Notes under the pieces: model-generated | What the model was told of the DNA's origin: nothing | What the model saw: only the letters and a program-made list of their open reading frames with translations | The model's database searches: none | NCBI RefSeq assembly: GCF_030247185.1 | Contig: NC_080572.1 | Coordinates: forward strand, 158,595,080-158,659,079 | From: Malaya genurostris | Taxonomy: Eukaryota; Arthropoda; Insecta; Diptera; Culicidae | Direction of reading: 5' to 3' | Length of the DNA: 64,000 nt | Shown here: one piece after another, positions 46,094-57,262 of the stretch | How the letters are laid out: each line of letters opens with the position of its first letter | How positions within the stretch are numbered: the stretch's first letter is position 1 | Program-made: the position numbers and the translations under genes

Positions 46094-48111
46094 CTGCTAT
46101 ATATTTGAGATTCGTACAAAACAACCAGGTTGAATGTACACTGGTCTCCGCAAAAACTCGAGTTGCTCCGTTAAAATTTACATCCATCCCAAAGCTGGAA
46201 CTTCAAGCGGCCGTAATTGGCACCAGACTTGCTAAGTCAATCACTGAATCTCTATCGGTTCCCATATCAAAGCGTCACTTCTGGACCGATTCAAGAGACG
46301 TTATCTGTTGGTTGAACTCAGATCATAGGAGATATTCTCAATACGTTGCATTCCGTGTCAGTGAGATACTCGAAACCACTGAGACAAATGAATGGCATTG
46401 GGTTCCGAGCAGGCTCAACGTTGCAGACGATGCCACAAAATGGACTGGGACGCCTAATTTAACTTCTAGTAGCAGATGGTTTAGAGGCCCCGAATTTCTC
46501 TTACTACACGAAGGAAATTGGCCGAAATGCCCAACCGATTCTCTTTCCACTACAACTGAGCTCCGTCAAAGTTTATTGAAGCAATCTGTAGTCCCCGATA
46601 ATATCATCTGCGTAACGCATTTCTCATCTTGGAGATGTCAAGTCAACGTAACTGCATTTGTACATCGTTTTCCTCGTAACTGCCATAGAAGATTACGAAA
46701 TATGCCAGCAGTAGTCAGCCAACTAACAAACGAAGAACTTCAAATCGCTGAGAACTATCTGTTTCGTCTCACACAAGCCGAAATCTATTCAGAAGATATA
46801 TCCATCCTACGCAGATTACAACAATGTCCGAATGATCCACTAAGATCGTTACCAAAAAGTAGCAAGCTTTACCAACTAACACCAACACTCGACCAGCATG
46901 GTATCCTAAGAATGCAAGGAAGGACAAAACACTGTTACTACCTTTCTGAAAATGCCAAGAATCCTATCATCCTGCCACGTGAACATCACATAACCGCACT
47001 GATTATCGCTTATTACCATAATATGTATCATCACCAGAACCACGGAACAGTAATTAATGAATTACGCCAGAAATATAAAGTATCAAAACTTCGTGCTAGT
47101 TACTAAAAAATTCGACGACAATGTCAGCGTTGTAAAAACGAGAGCTCGGCTCCACACCCACCTATAATGGCTGACCTTCCGACGACTCGGCTTGCTGCAT
47201 ACACAAGGCCATTCACACATATCGGAATCGATTATTTTGGACCAATTGAGGTAGCTGTAGGCAGAAGAGTGGAGAAACGCTGGGGAATGCTGGCCACATG
47301 GTTGACAATACGGGCAATACATATCGAAGTGGTATACACTCTTAATACAGCCTCATGCATAATGGCACTTCGAAAATTATTCGCTCGGCGGGGCATTCCT
47401 AGAACTATACACAGTGACCGAGGTACTAACTTCATCGGTGCTAACCGCGAACTACTAGATGCCGAAACCAAAATCAATCAAAACGAAATTATGAAAGAAC
47501 TTTCTAGTACTGAAACGAAATGGGTGTTCAACCCTCCCGCATCACCACATATGGGTGGTAGTGGGGAGCGCTTGATCCGTACTGTTAAGAAAAACCTTGG
47601 ATCCATCTATCCATCTCGTAGGCCAACAGATGAGGTGTTGCAGAATTTATTAGTCGAAATCGAACTCATCGTCAACTCTAGACCTCTGACCCATGTACCA
47701 GTCGACGACGATTCCGATCACGCACTGACTAACCACTTCCTGCTTGGATCATCCAACGGATCGAAACCACTGAGCACAAGCGACAACAGCGGCCATGCTC
47801 TGAAGCAAGACTGGCGTACATCACAAATTCTAGCCAACCAATTTTGGAAACGTTGGGTGACGGATTACCTCCCAGAAATTACTCGGAGGACAAAATGGTT
47901 CAATCGTACGAAACCCATCACCATAGGGGATGTCGTGATCATTGTTGATCCCAAGTTACCACGGAATTGCTTGCCCAAGGGTATAATAATTAGCACGTGT
48001 GTCGCAAACGACGGCCAAACTCGATCGGCAACGGTAAGAACAGCAAACGGTGTATACGAGCGACCCGTCACTAAATTAGCAGTATTGGATGTACGGTGCG
48101 ACGCAGAGTAA
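46094..48111 (+). pseudogene. BEL RNase H and integrase
   Basis: After the shift the sequence reads 'VAPLKFTSIPKLELQAAVIG' (RNase H Glu), 'HFWTDSRDVICWLNSDHRRY' (Asp) and 'PSRLNVADDATKW'. The integrase zinc-binding part has 'HHITALIIAYYHNMYHHQNH' and, beyond an in-frame TAA at 47104, CQRCK. The catalytic core has 'HIGIDYFGPIEV' (Asp), 'RTIHSDRGTNFIGANREL' (Asp) and 'PHMGGSGERLIRTVKK' (Glu). The C-terminus ends 'ERPVTKLAVLDVRCDAE' at a stop 31 bp before the 3' LTR. The stop and the frameshift inactivate it. Confidence 0.9.
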
Positions 48112-48144
48112 GCCAACCTAATGCTTGGCGTACCTGGGGGTGAG

Positions 48145-48807
48145 TGTTACGAACAACACAGTTCGTACGCACTTACCATCCAATATCTTGTCTACTCATA
48201 CAATCATATGCGCGATGCATCGTTACCTTCACTGATCCCCACTGACGACGACTGATCAACGATCGAGAGGAGCCGTATCAGTGAGCTACAATAAAACGTG
48301 TTAGCGAATATAATAATCTTATATATTGTATATTATTGAATTGATTCTACCTATCCTAAGCTTTTCTACTATTTATAAAAAAGTAGATACAGTGTGAAAA
48401 TATTAATATTAGGTAAGAGCAAAAATTACGCACTTAAAAATAGTTATATTTGTAAGTCTAACCTAAATTCTAAAACTACAATAGGTGAACACGATCGCCG
48501 GGATTTGTATTAATAATTATCACATTGAACCGAGAAAAACCGTTGTGAATTATATAGTTGGTGAGTTATCAAACTACTTGAAATTGAATTTGATCATGAA
48601 TGAATTATATGACATTAGGCGCACTAGTTTGGATCAAAGTTGCTACCATTATACGAGCACAGACGATTAAGGCAGTAAACGTAAGTTACACATATGAATT
48701 GTAAACAATATATCATAAATAATCAAATTGTCATGAACAGGAATTTTATAATCTTCGTATAATAAATGGATTAATAATTTCGAAAAATCTTTATAGTGTG
48801 GCCAACA
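48145..48807 (+). repeat. 3' LTR of the BEL/Pao element (663 bp)
   Basis: Carries 49 bp ('CCCCACTGACGACGACTGAT' and following) missing from the 5' LTR between two CACTGA-like direct repeats, so the 5' copy probably lost it by slippage. TSD CTTGT follows at 48808-48812. Confidence 0.95.
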
Positions 48808-48812
48808 CTTGT

Positions 48813-50420
48813 TGAACGACATATTGCACGAGATACTCGTTCAATTTGCTGAAACGGTTTGTTGTTGTTTTTTGTCTTGCAAAAAGAGTGTGAAAATCAG
48901 TGTTACCTTTATATAGATAGAAAATTTGTTGTTATTCTACGTGAAGTAGAAGTATTGTGCAGGTATGTAGTGTTAGTTTAAAAAAATAAGTGGAAAAAAC
49001 TTCGGAAATTCTGCAGTAAAACTAGTCCAACGGGGCTCCAACTCCTCATGATAAAAATGGCTCAACAATGGACCTCTGTCTGCCGGGTTTGTTGAACGAA
49101 AAAAAAATGGCATTCGGTTCAACGGCCTGTTTCAAAATCGGCAAACGAAGGTCCCGTGTTGGCCTCCCGTTGAACGATTGATTGGACTTTCATTGGACCA
49201 ATGATCCAACGTATTAGACCAATGAAGAACCACCGTTGAACGTTTTTTTTTTCTAAGACCCGCTTGTGAGAAATTATGGCAACCGTCAGAAGGCTGGCTG
49301 CATTCCGGCTGCTGTCAAAATTGTCCAGGCGAAATTGCGTCATTATCTCGCCGTACGTGTCTTGTTTATTTCCCTCCGCTTTTTTTCTTTTTATTTTATT
49401 CGACATCATTTGATACTCGTCAATCCCGCATGTACGTACAAAAAACGAGTCTTGAGACGAGGTAAATGAGATTGAAATATGGGTATGTTTGGTAGTGAGA
49501 AAGTAATGTTATTGGCAATAACATTTTCCATGATTAGTATAAATGAAGGGCAATACTTATTGCCTTTCATATGTATCTTTTATTGAAAAAATAAAACCAA
49601 GACGCTTAAAATGTAGAACCGATTCAAAACGGTTTTGCCAATCTTGTATGGCAAGAATCCGACAGAAAAAAACAGTTAATAACCGCTATGCGAAATTCTC
49701 TGCCGGAAACGGTTGTTGCATTCTGGCAGAATTCCGGCAAAAATGGCTGGCAGACATAGCCAGCCGTCTGGGGGGGAATTCTGCCCGCCGCGTACAAGCG
49801 GGGAGGGATGACAGCTTCCCACATTATCAGATCCGAATGGATTCCGAATCAATTCCGAATCGGCGAATCAATTCCAACTCCAGTGCAACAACCGATTCCG
49901 AATGAACCCTACAACCGGTTGATTCGGAAATCATTCGGAATTGAGTGAGAAGATGCGGACTGAATTGTCAATTCGTCTTCTTCTTTCCTGATTTTGCACG
50001 TTTTCGTGCTGATTTTCAGTTTATTTTTACACGAAAACATTATATAACTGAATATACAAGTTTAAATCTTCATGTTTTTCGGATATACAGAACTAGTAAA
50101 TAATCAGTTCTTCTTAGAATCCCAACATAAACTATTGAAATTCGCTGGAAATTAACAAAACGGCCTACCTTAGTCAGCATCATCCATTCCTCTAGCTGGA
50201 GTGTAGTGAAATGGCTTAAGTCGCTTAAATTTCACACTAACACATTCATAAAATGAGCGAATATTCAATGACATTTATAATGTCACTGTCAATCAGGTTG
50301 ATCGAGCAGCCAACTCAGGCCAAAATTCTAGCACTGAACCGATCGAGCACTAAAAAATCATGCAGTCGAGTAAGAATTCATTGTTCATTCCGTCATTTCG
50401 ATAATGTGGGTTTCAGTTCC
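48813..50420. other. Interval without genes; two MITE-like stretches
   Basis: Stretch 49020-49250 has repeated 'GTTGAACG' and 'TTGGACCAATGA' phrases in both orientations. Stretch 49615-49945 is rich in 'AATTCCGAATC' and CCGGCA/TGCCGG phrases. Both look like non-coding repeats without clear ends. The open frame at 49543-49905 follows the repeat and is not credible. Confidence 0.4.
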
Positions 50421-50423
50421 ATA

Positions 50424-51127
50424 CACGCTCGTTCAATGTTACTCTAAAGTGAGTACAATTTCACTCACTTTCTTTAAAAGTGGAATTACTCAATAGTGAG
50501 TAAAGCTTGTTTACTCACTTTTGAGTAAATATGGTATTTGTCAAATTCTGAGTAACATTTACTTAGTGCTACAAATGGGAAAGTTAGCACGAGTGAGTAA
50601 ATATTACTCAATATCATTCGAATTGAATATGAAATTGTTTGCTTTGAACAAATTCTAACTTACTTCTATTCAACGAATGAAGGAAGCCTCTACCTGCTCA
50701 TCGGTCATTGGAAGCGATCCGTCTGCCTTCCTACGTTGCCACGTACTGGCATTTTGTACAGCATTCGTGGAAATGCTCTGATATATTCTTATACAGAAAA
50801 AATAAATAAAATACTTTCTATATGACTGAACACTTTCTTACCGTCTTCAACCTGCGCGAATTGCTTTGAGATGTATACTGTTTAGTAAGCATTTCGATAA
50901 TGTGCCCTTATAATCTGGTTCCGCCTCCGACAGAGGGAAAAGTTCAGTGAACGTAAATTTTCACACAACATTTTCAATGCACTGTGAGTAAAACTTGTTG
51001 ACAATTTAAAAACAGATTAGAAGTTACTCAGTCTTCTAAAACAATATTACTCACTTGTTGACATTTCAATTAAATAAACAAAATTGAGTACAAATTACTC
51101 ACTTGAGAGTAACATTGAATGAGCGTG
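50424..51127. mobile_element. MITE with CACGCTCRTTCAATGTTACT ends, TA target (704 bp)
   Basis: Inverted ends CACGCTCGTTCAATGTTACT and CACGCTCATTCAATGTTACT, then AAGTGAGTA phrases. Flanking TA at 50422-50423 and 51128-51129. Its right edge is 95 bp from the RAB5IF start codon. It encloses a spliced minus-strand ORF. Confidence 0.9.
50670..50892 (-). CDS. Possible two-exon ORF (52 aa) inside the MITE
   Basis: Minus-strand ATG at 50892. Exon 50842-50892 (17 codons) is followed by donor GTAAGA at 50841. A 64-bp intron (50778-50841) ends in ATATCAG. Exon 50670-50777 gives 35 more codons and a stop. The spliced frame stays open, and the second exon (QRRKADGSLPMTDEQVEASF) has a balanced, less AT-biased codon use. 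An overlapping alternative frame upstream ('LFPLSEAEPDYKGTLSKCLL') is equally coding-like and could splice from the nearby CAG/GTTGAA into a Cys-rich piece (HFHECCTKCQYV), so the real frame is uncertain. Best explanation: fragment of a host gene captured by the MITE, or remnant of its own transposase. No family recognised. Confidence 0.35.
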
Positions 51128-51129
51128 TA

Positions 51130-51221
51130 ATTTTTTTTGTATATATTGCTGTCGTGACGTCTTCACTGAAATACTGGCTAAGACTACGGAATAACTCTAG
51201 AAAGTAGAGTCTATTATCAAA
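51130..51221 (+). promoter_or_regulatory. Presumed promoter and 5' leader of the RAB5IF homologue
   Basis: Only 92 bp separate the MITE from the ATG. They contain a TGACGTC palindrome (CRE-like, about 51154) and no convincing TATA box. The transcription start may therefore lie here or within the MITE. Confidence 0.35.
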
Positions 51222-51727
51222 ATGGTTATAAAGTCTCCTCCATCTGAAAGAAAAGCAAAGGCTGAAGGTAGCGATTTGAAGAGCATTTGTAATCGTGCCA
51301 TAAAACCAAATTCTGAATGGATTGAAAAGGTAGATCGAATTTGAAAATTGAAATTCTAAATACACATGTTTACTTTCAGGACGATTTTTTGGATGTTATC
51401 TACTGGGCTCGTCAGATTATTGGAATTCTTGTGGGGATTGTAATGGGCATTGTCCCATTGAAGGGTTTCATTGCATTGGCACTGTAATAATAGTTTTCTA
51501 CTGAAATATCAAAAAGTAACACAGCCTTTTGCAGGTTTGCCATAATGAACTGTGCTATCATCTACTTTTATTGCACGAGTTTTCAATCCATTGACGAAGA
51601 ATCTTATGGTGGAATGTGGGAAATTATTAAAGAAGGATTTATGACCTCGTTTGCATGCTTCCTGGTTACATGGATAATCTTCTATACCGGCATTCATTTT
51701 GGTAATGTAACAGAAAAAATTAACTGA
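51222..51727 (+). CDS. Rab5ip family protein (RAB5IF/C20orf24/OPTI homologue), 134 aa, three exons
   Basis: Exons 51222-51329, 51380-51483 and 51535-51727 join through GT-AG introns of 50 and 51 bp into 134 codons, full length for the family. Conserved features: 'FLDVIYWARQIIG' (residues 39-51) entering the first membrane segment, 'GIVPLKGF' between segments one and two, 'SIDEESYGGMWEIIKEGFM' (about 91-109), and a last membrane segment ending 'WIIFYTGIHF'. Three membrane segments are predicted by eye. The human relative partners TMCO1 in the GEL complex of the ER multipass translocon and has also been described as a respirasome assembly factor (RCAF1); the insect function is inferred from this. 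ATG context is TCAAA-ATG-G. The gene is intact, with conserved sequence amid TE debris. Confidence 0.93.
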
Positions 51728-51839
51728 TAACTAGACACTGGAAAAATTTGTAAACATAAATTATTAACTCGAAAATGTATCATAGACCATGTATTCACGC
51801 ATGTTGCTTTGTTGACCTGGTATTAGCAAAAAGAAGTTT

Positions 51840-51845
51840 AATAAA
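51840..51845 (+). terminator. Polyadenylation signal AATAAA of the RAB5IF homologue
   Basis: AATAAA 113 bp after the stop codon, followed by a T-rich stretch (ATTCATTTTTCTG). Confidence 0.6.
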
Positions 51846-51869
51846 TTATTCATTTTTCTGCTGGAAGAA

Positions 51870-52938
51870 CAAAACACGCTTATACCATTCGAATCAGTTC
51901 GTCACTCAATTTTCTCGGAGATGACTCAACAATGTTCCATAAACTCAGATTCATATGAAAAGTCGTATGCTCCTGAACAGTGGTCCTGAATTATGTTTGG
52001 TTCCTACTTCTGGTTCCGGAACTACATGATGATATGCGAAACGAAATTAAAATTGTGTAACTCATTTTTCTCGTAGATGGCTGAAGATTCTGATTCTGAG
52101 ATCTAAGATTCAAATGAAATCTAAGAATCATCTAAGATTCAAATGAAAAGTTCTAAGATCCTATAAAACATCTTGCTTTTCAGTCAGATCCAACTTCCGA
52201 TTTAGGGGATACAGAGTGATAAGTATTAAAATGTCTATTTCACATAAATCAATCAAGGTCATCGAGTTTGCAAATATGGATAATCGATAACCAAGTAAAC
52301 TTGTTTCAGTTGTAGTGGTATTCAGTTTTCGATTAGGAAGGTATTTCTCAAAGATGTCTATACTGATTTTCAAACAGTTTGAATCTAATGTAAACTATAC
52401 AGCACCTGAGGTGGATTTAACTGACTTCGGCTACATCGATTTTCGAATTCCGGTTCCTTATTTTGGTAAATATTATTCGATTCCAGCTTCCGATTCTGGA
52501 ATTACAGGGTGATGAGTTTTTAAAATTCAAATCAATATAGAAGATGACAATACCAAAAAGCTTCAAAGTAGGATTCAAAGCTATTGCAATTTATTCGTCA
52601 TATCAATTTATAACCATATGAATCGTTTTCGTTTATGCTGATTCCTGAATACCGGTTCTGGAAGTACCGTAAATAGTGGCGAAAAACTCTAAAGTGGAGC
52701 TTACTTCGACATATCATGGAATGTTCAATCGATTATTTCCCCTTTTGATTCAAATTCGATTCGATTTGCAGTTTCGACATTACAGGGTAATGAGTGAATA
52801 GAACTTTAAATTGCCGCTTGAAACGACGGTCATTAAAATAATGTCAAGAGAACTAAAACACCGATAAATATTCATGCAAAAAACACATGCAGATGATAAA
52901 AAAAAGGTATCATTTCACTGCTAGGTGGATTAAGCATG
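51870..52938 (+). mobile_element. CCGGAACC-family element, diverged, with right TIR
   Basis: Diverged monomers ('TGGTTCCGGAACTACATGATG' style, 'ATTCCGGTTCCTTATTTTGG') end in 'ATCATTTCACTGCTAGGTGG' plus ATTAA, the degenerate right TIR of the family. It starts immediately after the RAB5IF gene. Confidence 0.65.
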
Positions 52939-53300
52939 TATTTTATTAAACCAAATGAACTATAAAAAGCGGGTGGGTTATGTCAGAGACATAACTGGAT
53001 GTCGTGAATACGAAAACAACTGACATGTTCCTTAACACTTCTGAGGTTGTACGACAATCTCTCGAAAACCATTTCCCAGAAAAGAAAGCAACGAAGTATT
53101 TTCCCCAGAATGTACCATTCTACAGAAAACCATAGTCACGAAGGTATCAATTAGTAGAAAGACATACAACAGAATGTACCATTCCCCAGAATACCATCTC
53201 CCAGAAGAAGCAAATACCTAGAAACTGTTTCCCCATAATGGAAAATAATACAGAAACAACATAGGAACAGATCTTTTACCAAAAAAGCATCTACTAAAAT

Positions 53301-53590
53301 CAGGCGCGTATACATGGGGGGAGAGATTAAACCCCCCTCCGAAACTTAAGAAATTATTAGGGGATACAGGAGTTAGACCGGACACGTTGTTAAACTGGAC
53401 AGCTGAAATATCTTATCAACCTGCTAATATTTTAATTCATAGATTGACTTTGTAAACGCGCTTGGAGATGACGCGGTAGAAATGATTTCGATAAAAATCC
53501 AGTTTTAATGGATGTTTTTACAATTTCTAAAAATTGTCCGATTTAGCCCCGGTCTCCCCAATCCGAATTTTTTTTCTGGGTACGCGCCTG
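53301..53590. mobile_element. hAT MITE (290 bp), CAGGCGCGTA ends
   Basis: 10-bp inverted ends CAGGCGCGTA. The flanking 8-mers ACTAAAAT (53293-53300) and ACTAGAAC (53591-53598) are a TSD with two differences. Non-coding. Confidence 0.8.
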
Positions 53591-53945
53591 ACTAGAACGA
53601 ACCAGTCCAACGAAAATAATTTTCGCGAAAATTTCGTGAATACTCATTAACTGTAAATTCCAAGGCAACTATACTTATTTCAAGCTATGTTAGTCTGAAA
53701 AAGAGGGTTCTGAAAATAACGAGTTTGATAAAAAATAATCAAATTATATAACGGGTATGGAATCATTTAGCTATATTTATTTAAATTCAAACATAGCTTC
53801 TTTAAATTGGGTATTTGTTTCTGCATATAGTTTATAGTAGCAAGCTAACCTTTCGTCGTTAATTCGGTCTAGTGATAAATAGCACACTACCATTTTATAT
53901 AATTATTTTATTCAATGCTTACACAATATTCTGTTCGTCATAGAT

Positions 53946-54052
53946 GATTCAGGTCGAGACGGCCGAAGGCCGCGAGTGCGCCGGCGACCCGCCGTCGGAA
54001 GCGCCGGCCACTGCGGGGGGGCAGCGCCCCCGCAGAAATCACCTCTGTCTAG
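53946..54052 (+). mobile_element. Helitron 3' terminus (hairpin plus CTAG)
   Basis: A GC-rich block ends in a 9-bp stem (CTGCGGGGG 54011-54019 with CCCCCGCAG 54027-54035). Thirteen bases later comes CTAG (54049-54052) followed by T, the exact layout of a Helitron 3' end inserted before T. The GC-rich composition (CGGCCGAAGGCCGCGAG) contrasts with the AT-rich surroundings. The 5' TC end was not located and no Rep/helicase frame is present. Confidence 0.6.
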
Positions 54053-54094
54053 TTGCGTGCGTTTGCCCGGATTACCCAAAGCTAGGAGCTATCC

Positions 54095-54170
54095 CTCAGT
54101 TAAGTCCGAACGAGCGGCAGCGAGGTCGGACAGCAGGTTATTAAAAACGATGAGGCGTAGCCGCATTAGA
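54095..54170 (+). repeat. Short GC-rich shared segment
   Basis: 'GCAGCGAGGTCGGACAGC' and 'GGCGTAGCCGCATTAGA' recur in the same order at 61371-61422. Probably the tail of another mobile element family. Confidence 0.6.
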
Positions 54171-54227
54171 CCTTTCAAAATCGCAGTAAATTAGAACAAA
54201 TTCTATTAAGCAGCATGTTGATCTGTT

Positions 54228-54300
54228 AGGCCAAATAACTATTATGCCAAATAACCATCATGCCAAACGATATTATACCAATAATACTGTTTTAGCAACT
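54228..54300 (+). repeat. ATGCCAAA(T/C) phrase array
   Basis: Four imperfect repeats of 'ATGCCAAATAACCATC'-like phrases, a third member of the phrase-array style seen at 53065-53265 and 60060-60185. Confidence 0.6.
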
Positions 54301-54489
54301 AATGCCTTCGAGTGTATGGTTTTCTGGACTTTGGTACATTCTGGAATTTTTTTTCTGGATTTTCTTACTTTCTAGAGTTTGTATTTCTGGAGATTAGTAC
54401 TTTCTGGGCAATAAATTTCTGGGGAAAAAGCTTCGGTTTTTTATGTTCTGGAGAATGGTTTTCGGGGAAATGTTATAGAACCCACTTCT

Positions 54490-56055
54490 GAATATCAATT
54501 AGTTGATCAATTGTATGAAATTGTATGTAGAATTTGAAACGGTGCACCTAACCTAAAGTACAAATTAGTTACATTTAACATTCTGAAACACAAATATTAT
54601 GAAATAACCAGTATAGGTATTTATAATAAAATAATTGTGGCTCTGAAAAGAACCTTTTATAAAAGCGTTTGTGATGGAGAGTGATGAGTTGAATTCGAAT
54701 TCCGATGGATGCTGCTGACTTCCGTCATCTAATTCCAGGCTGAACTGTTGTACGTGGGTGCGATACTGATATGGTTGGTGTAGGTGTAGCGTTTACAACC
54801 GATTATAATCTTCCAGTAAAGTAAAAGATTAATTCGCTGGGTTGATCAATGATACAATAGGCCTAATTTATTGAACGAAAATATCAATATGCTGTAGCTT
54901 TCTAGCATTCAGAAGGGTCAAATTGCGTAATTCTCTACGACATTAAACTCTGGAACATTTTTCGCAAAAACAAAGGATTCACTTGATCTCGATTACTGTG
55001 AATTTCACACAGCGAAAAGTGCACAAATCTGATCAAACTGTTCTAGATTTGCACTAAACTGCCTTTACCTTTACCTTCGATTTGCGAACAACAAATCCTA
55101 ATAGTTCTTTAGAAAACTTTTGAGCCATTATAACGGCTGATTTTGTGTAATGCTCTCCACCGTTGTTTTTTCAATAATGCAAATGACTGGCAGCTTTGAC
55201 GTAATCGCTCTTGTCGAAAGCGAAACTAGCTTTGCAAACGACACAAAATACATCTGCTCGCAGTGGCGATAGAATCCAAACTGATCCAATTTTGGTTAGG
55301 AGCTTTCGTTTTACGTGATTTCGTTTGTAGCTTTTTCACTAATGGGCGGTCCTAACGGCTATAAAAATAGCCGCATACAGAATTTTAATGTCGATAATTT
55401 CATTTCGGATTTGCATAATTTATTGAAAGAAACTATCAATATGCTGTAGGGATTCCTTTCTAGTTTCAGGAAGACCAAATTGAGGAACTCACTACGATAT
55501 TCAACACTTTTCGGAACATTCTTCTCGAACGATTTGTTGTACAGCAACAGGTATTTTGTTCTCTTCCTCAGAACGCGTTCTGATTGGCTGGTGTTGACGG
55601 GTCAAATGAGACAGGTTTTTCAATAGTGTACTATTGAAATACTTCAATGCTTTTGCTATACACGTTAAAATTGAAAAATTTCGATTCTATTGGTAATTAG
55701 ATTATATAAATCCTTTCACAGATCACTGAGCTATGAGCTTTAAAAATACGAGCAAGGCAAACGCGCCTTATGGATTATCCCCTTTGATACTCGTTTATAC
55801 CAAAAGTTTCAGAAAAGTTCAATTTTGAATTATTTGAGATTATGTCACACAACTGATAATTTTATCATAAAACTGTGATCATATTTCCGGTGGGGTGTAG
55901 CAAAAATTATGTTGATTCGTTAGATACAACAAGAGATATTCACGATCAAAAAGTTATCACTCTCTCAGAGGGTAAATTTTGAAAAGGCATCCCATAGTAA
56001 AGTAAGTCGTATTCACGGCAAAAAATTTTCCATTCTATCACCCGTATTATGTATT
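54490..56055. other. Interval without genes; diverged duplicated segment
   Basis: 54862-54990 and 55418-55535 resemble each other ('AATTTATTGAA.GAAA.TATCAATATGCTGTAG', 'TTCAGGAAG.CCAAATTG'), probably two copies of an old repeat in the same orientation. A CGCGTTCTGATTGGCTGG motif lies at about 55575. No coding frame. Confidence 0.4.
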
Positions 56056-56057
56056 TA

Positions 56058-56150
56058 CAGTGGCGGACCGAGGAAATTTGGCGCCCGGGGCCAAATTAGA
56101 GATTTGCCTCCCCCATCGTAGGTAGAGCAAAAAAAGAAACAAAGCTGAAT
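56058..56150 (+). repeat. hAT-like terminus, solo
   Basis: CAGTGGCGGACCGAGG at 56058 is a typical hAT TIR, followed by 'GGCGCCCGGGGCCAAATT'. The inverted partner was not found, so the element is truncated. Confidence 0.5.
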
Positions 56151-57262
56151 TCCATCTCCGGAAAGATTACTTGGGCGAGCAAAAAAATGGTCGAGGGCGA
56201 GTATTACAGGGATTATATTGACCACTAAAGGAGCTGCGAACCGGTAAAGCTGAAATAAATTAGTTTAGCCAGCAACTAGCATAGCCTATAAATTGAAACA
56301 GTTTTGAACCAAATTTGTAGTTTTTGCATTATCGCTCTATATGACTGGTTGTAATTTCATACTAACTACCCTGTATTCCCGGAACCGGAAAGCCGGAACG
56401 GGACGAGCACTTTCCTGATTTTTCCGGAATCAGGAACGATGATCCGTTATATTCAAATTCATCGGTTTTTATTCATCAGGTAATCACACCTGCCTAATCA
56501 AAGAATTGTACGATTATTTGAATGCAAATAGCTTTGAGAAGGTCCAGCAAACAGGTGGATTGCACGATTGCTTGCGATTCAACCCATGCGACGTTGGATA
56601 GCTCAGTAATATTGCCTTCGGTCAAGTGGGTGCACTACATTGGCGACTATGAATAAAAACAGTACAGTTAGCGTCACTCATCTCAGCTCTAGTAGTCATC
56701 TTATATACCAAAACCATTAGATAGAGTGAGAACTGTTGTCTGATCGGAATTGGTTAGATAGAGTGAGATCTGTTGTCTCTGCTTGATAAATTAACTTTAA
56801 AGGTAAGATTAGAATAGGCGCGTTCTCTTCGAGTTTTCGCGTCGCTATAACAGCAGTACTTGTTATTTGAGTAAACGAAGAAAAATGCGATTTCCAATTC
56901 AACCATCTGATTTTATTACGGCAGATTAAAAAACTCCTAGAATGTACCAACTCTTATAGGAAAGTTCAATGATGTTTCTATTAAATGATACGTTTAGTAA
57001 TCTCCGTTTCAAATAACAATAATTCACTATATTTGCTCCCATTCAGAGGGAAAACGGATTTGGAGCGGATTAAGCTCTCGAAATAGCACGGAAATGTGGT
57101 CAGCAACCTAACCTCGAAATATTCAGTCATAATTAAGCTAAATAATGAATTTTACTCTTACCGAAAGATAGACGATCAGCTATAACAATATATCGATTCG
57201 GAAACCTACCAACTTGTTTCAAATTCAATCAAATTTGCTCACACAAGCGTTCTGTAACCGTT
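56151..57262. other. Interval without genes; one CCGGAACC monomer
   Basis: A single monomer 'TTCCCGGAACCGGAAAGCC' lies at about 56378. The rest is AT-rich, with an 18-bp duplicated phrase 'TAGATAGAGTGAGA' at 56716-56770. Confidence 0.4.

Larger units (their letters stand above)
41411..48807 (+). mobile_element. BEL/Pao LTR retrotransposon, full length (7.4 kb), inactive
   Basis: LTRs at both ends, a perfect 5-bp target duplication CTTGT (41406-41410 and 48808-48812), and Gag-PR-RT-RH-IN order. LTR divergence (two indels, several substitutions) and at least four frameshifts or stops indicate an old copy. Confidence 0.95.
53065..54465. mobile_element. Element with inverted CCAGAA phrase arrays at both ends
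   Basis: Left arm (53065-53265) is a run of CCAGAA-containing phrases ('CGAAAACCATTTCCCAGAA', 'CCCCAGAATGTACCATTC'). Right arm (54300-54465) is the same in reverse ('TTCTGGAGAATGGTTTTCG', 'TTTCTGGGGAAAAAG', 'GGTACATTCTGGAA'). The outermost shared end is CGAAAACCATT. The interior holds a hAT MITE, a Helitron terminus and another phrase array. No TSD could be fixed. Same architecture as 60050-61856. Confidence 0.65.

Noticed and set aside
49543..49905. 120-codon ORF with repeated Asn-Ser/Ile-Pro-Asn-type residues
   Set aside because: The tail is a translation of the AATTCCGAATC repeat; no coding signature.
53944..54194. GC-rich block as bacterial DNA or an rRNA-like segment
   Set aside because: No coding frame or rRNA signature; the hairpin-CTAG end and a second copy of its tail at 61371 fit a mobile element.
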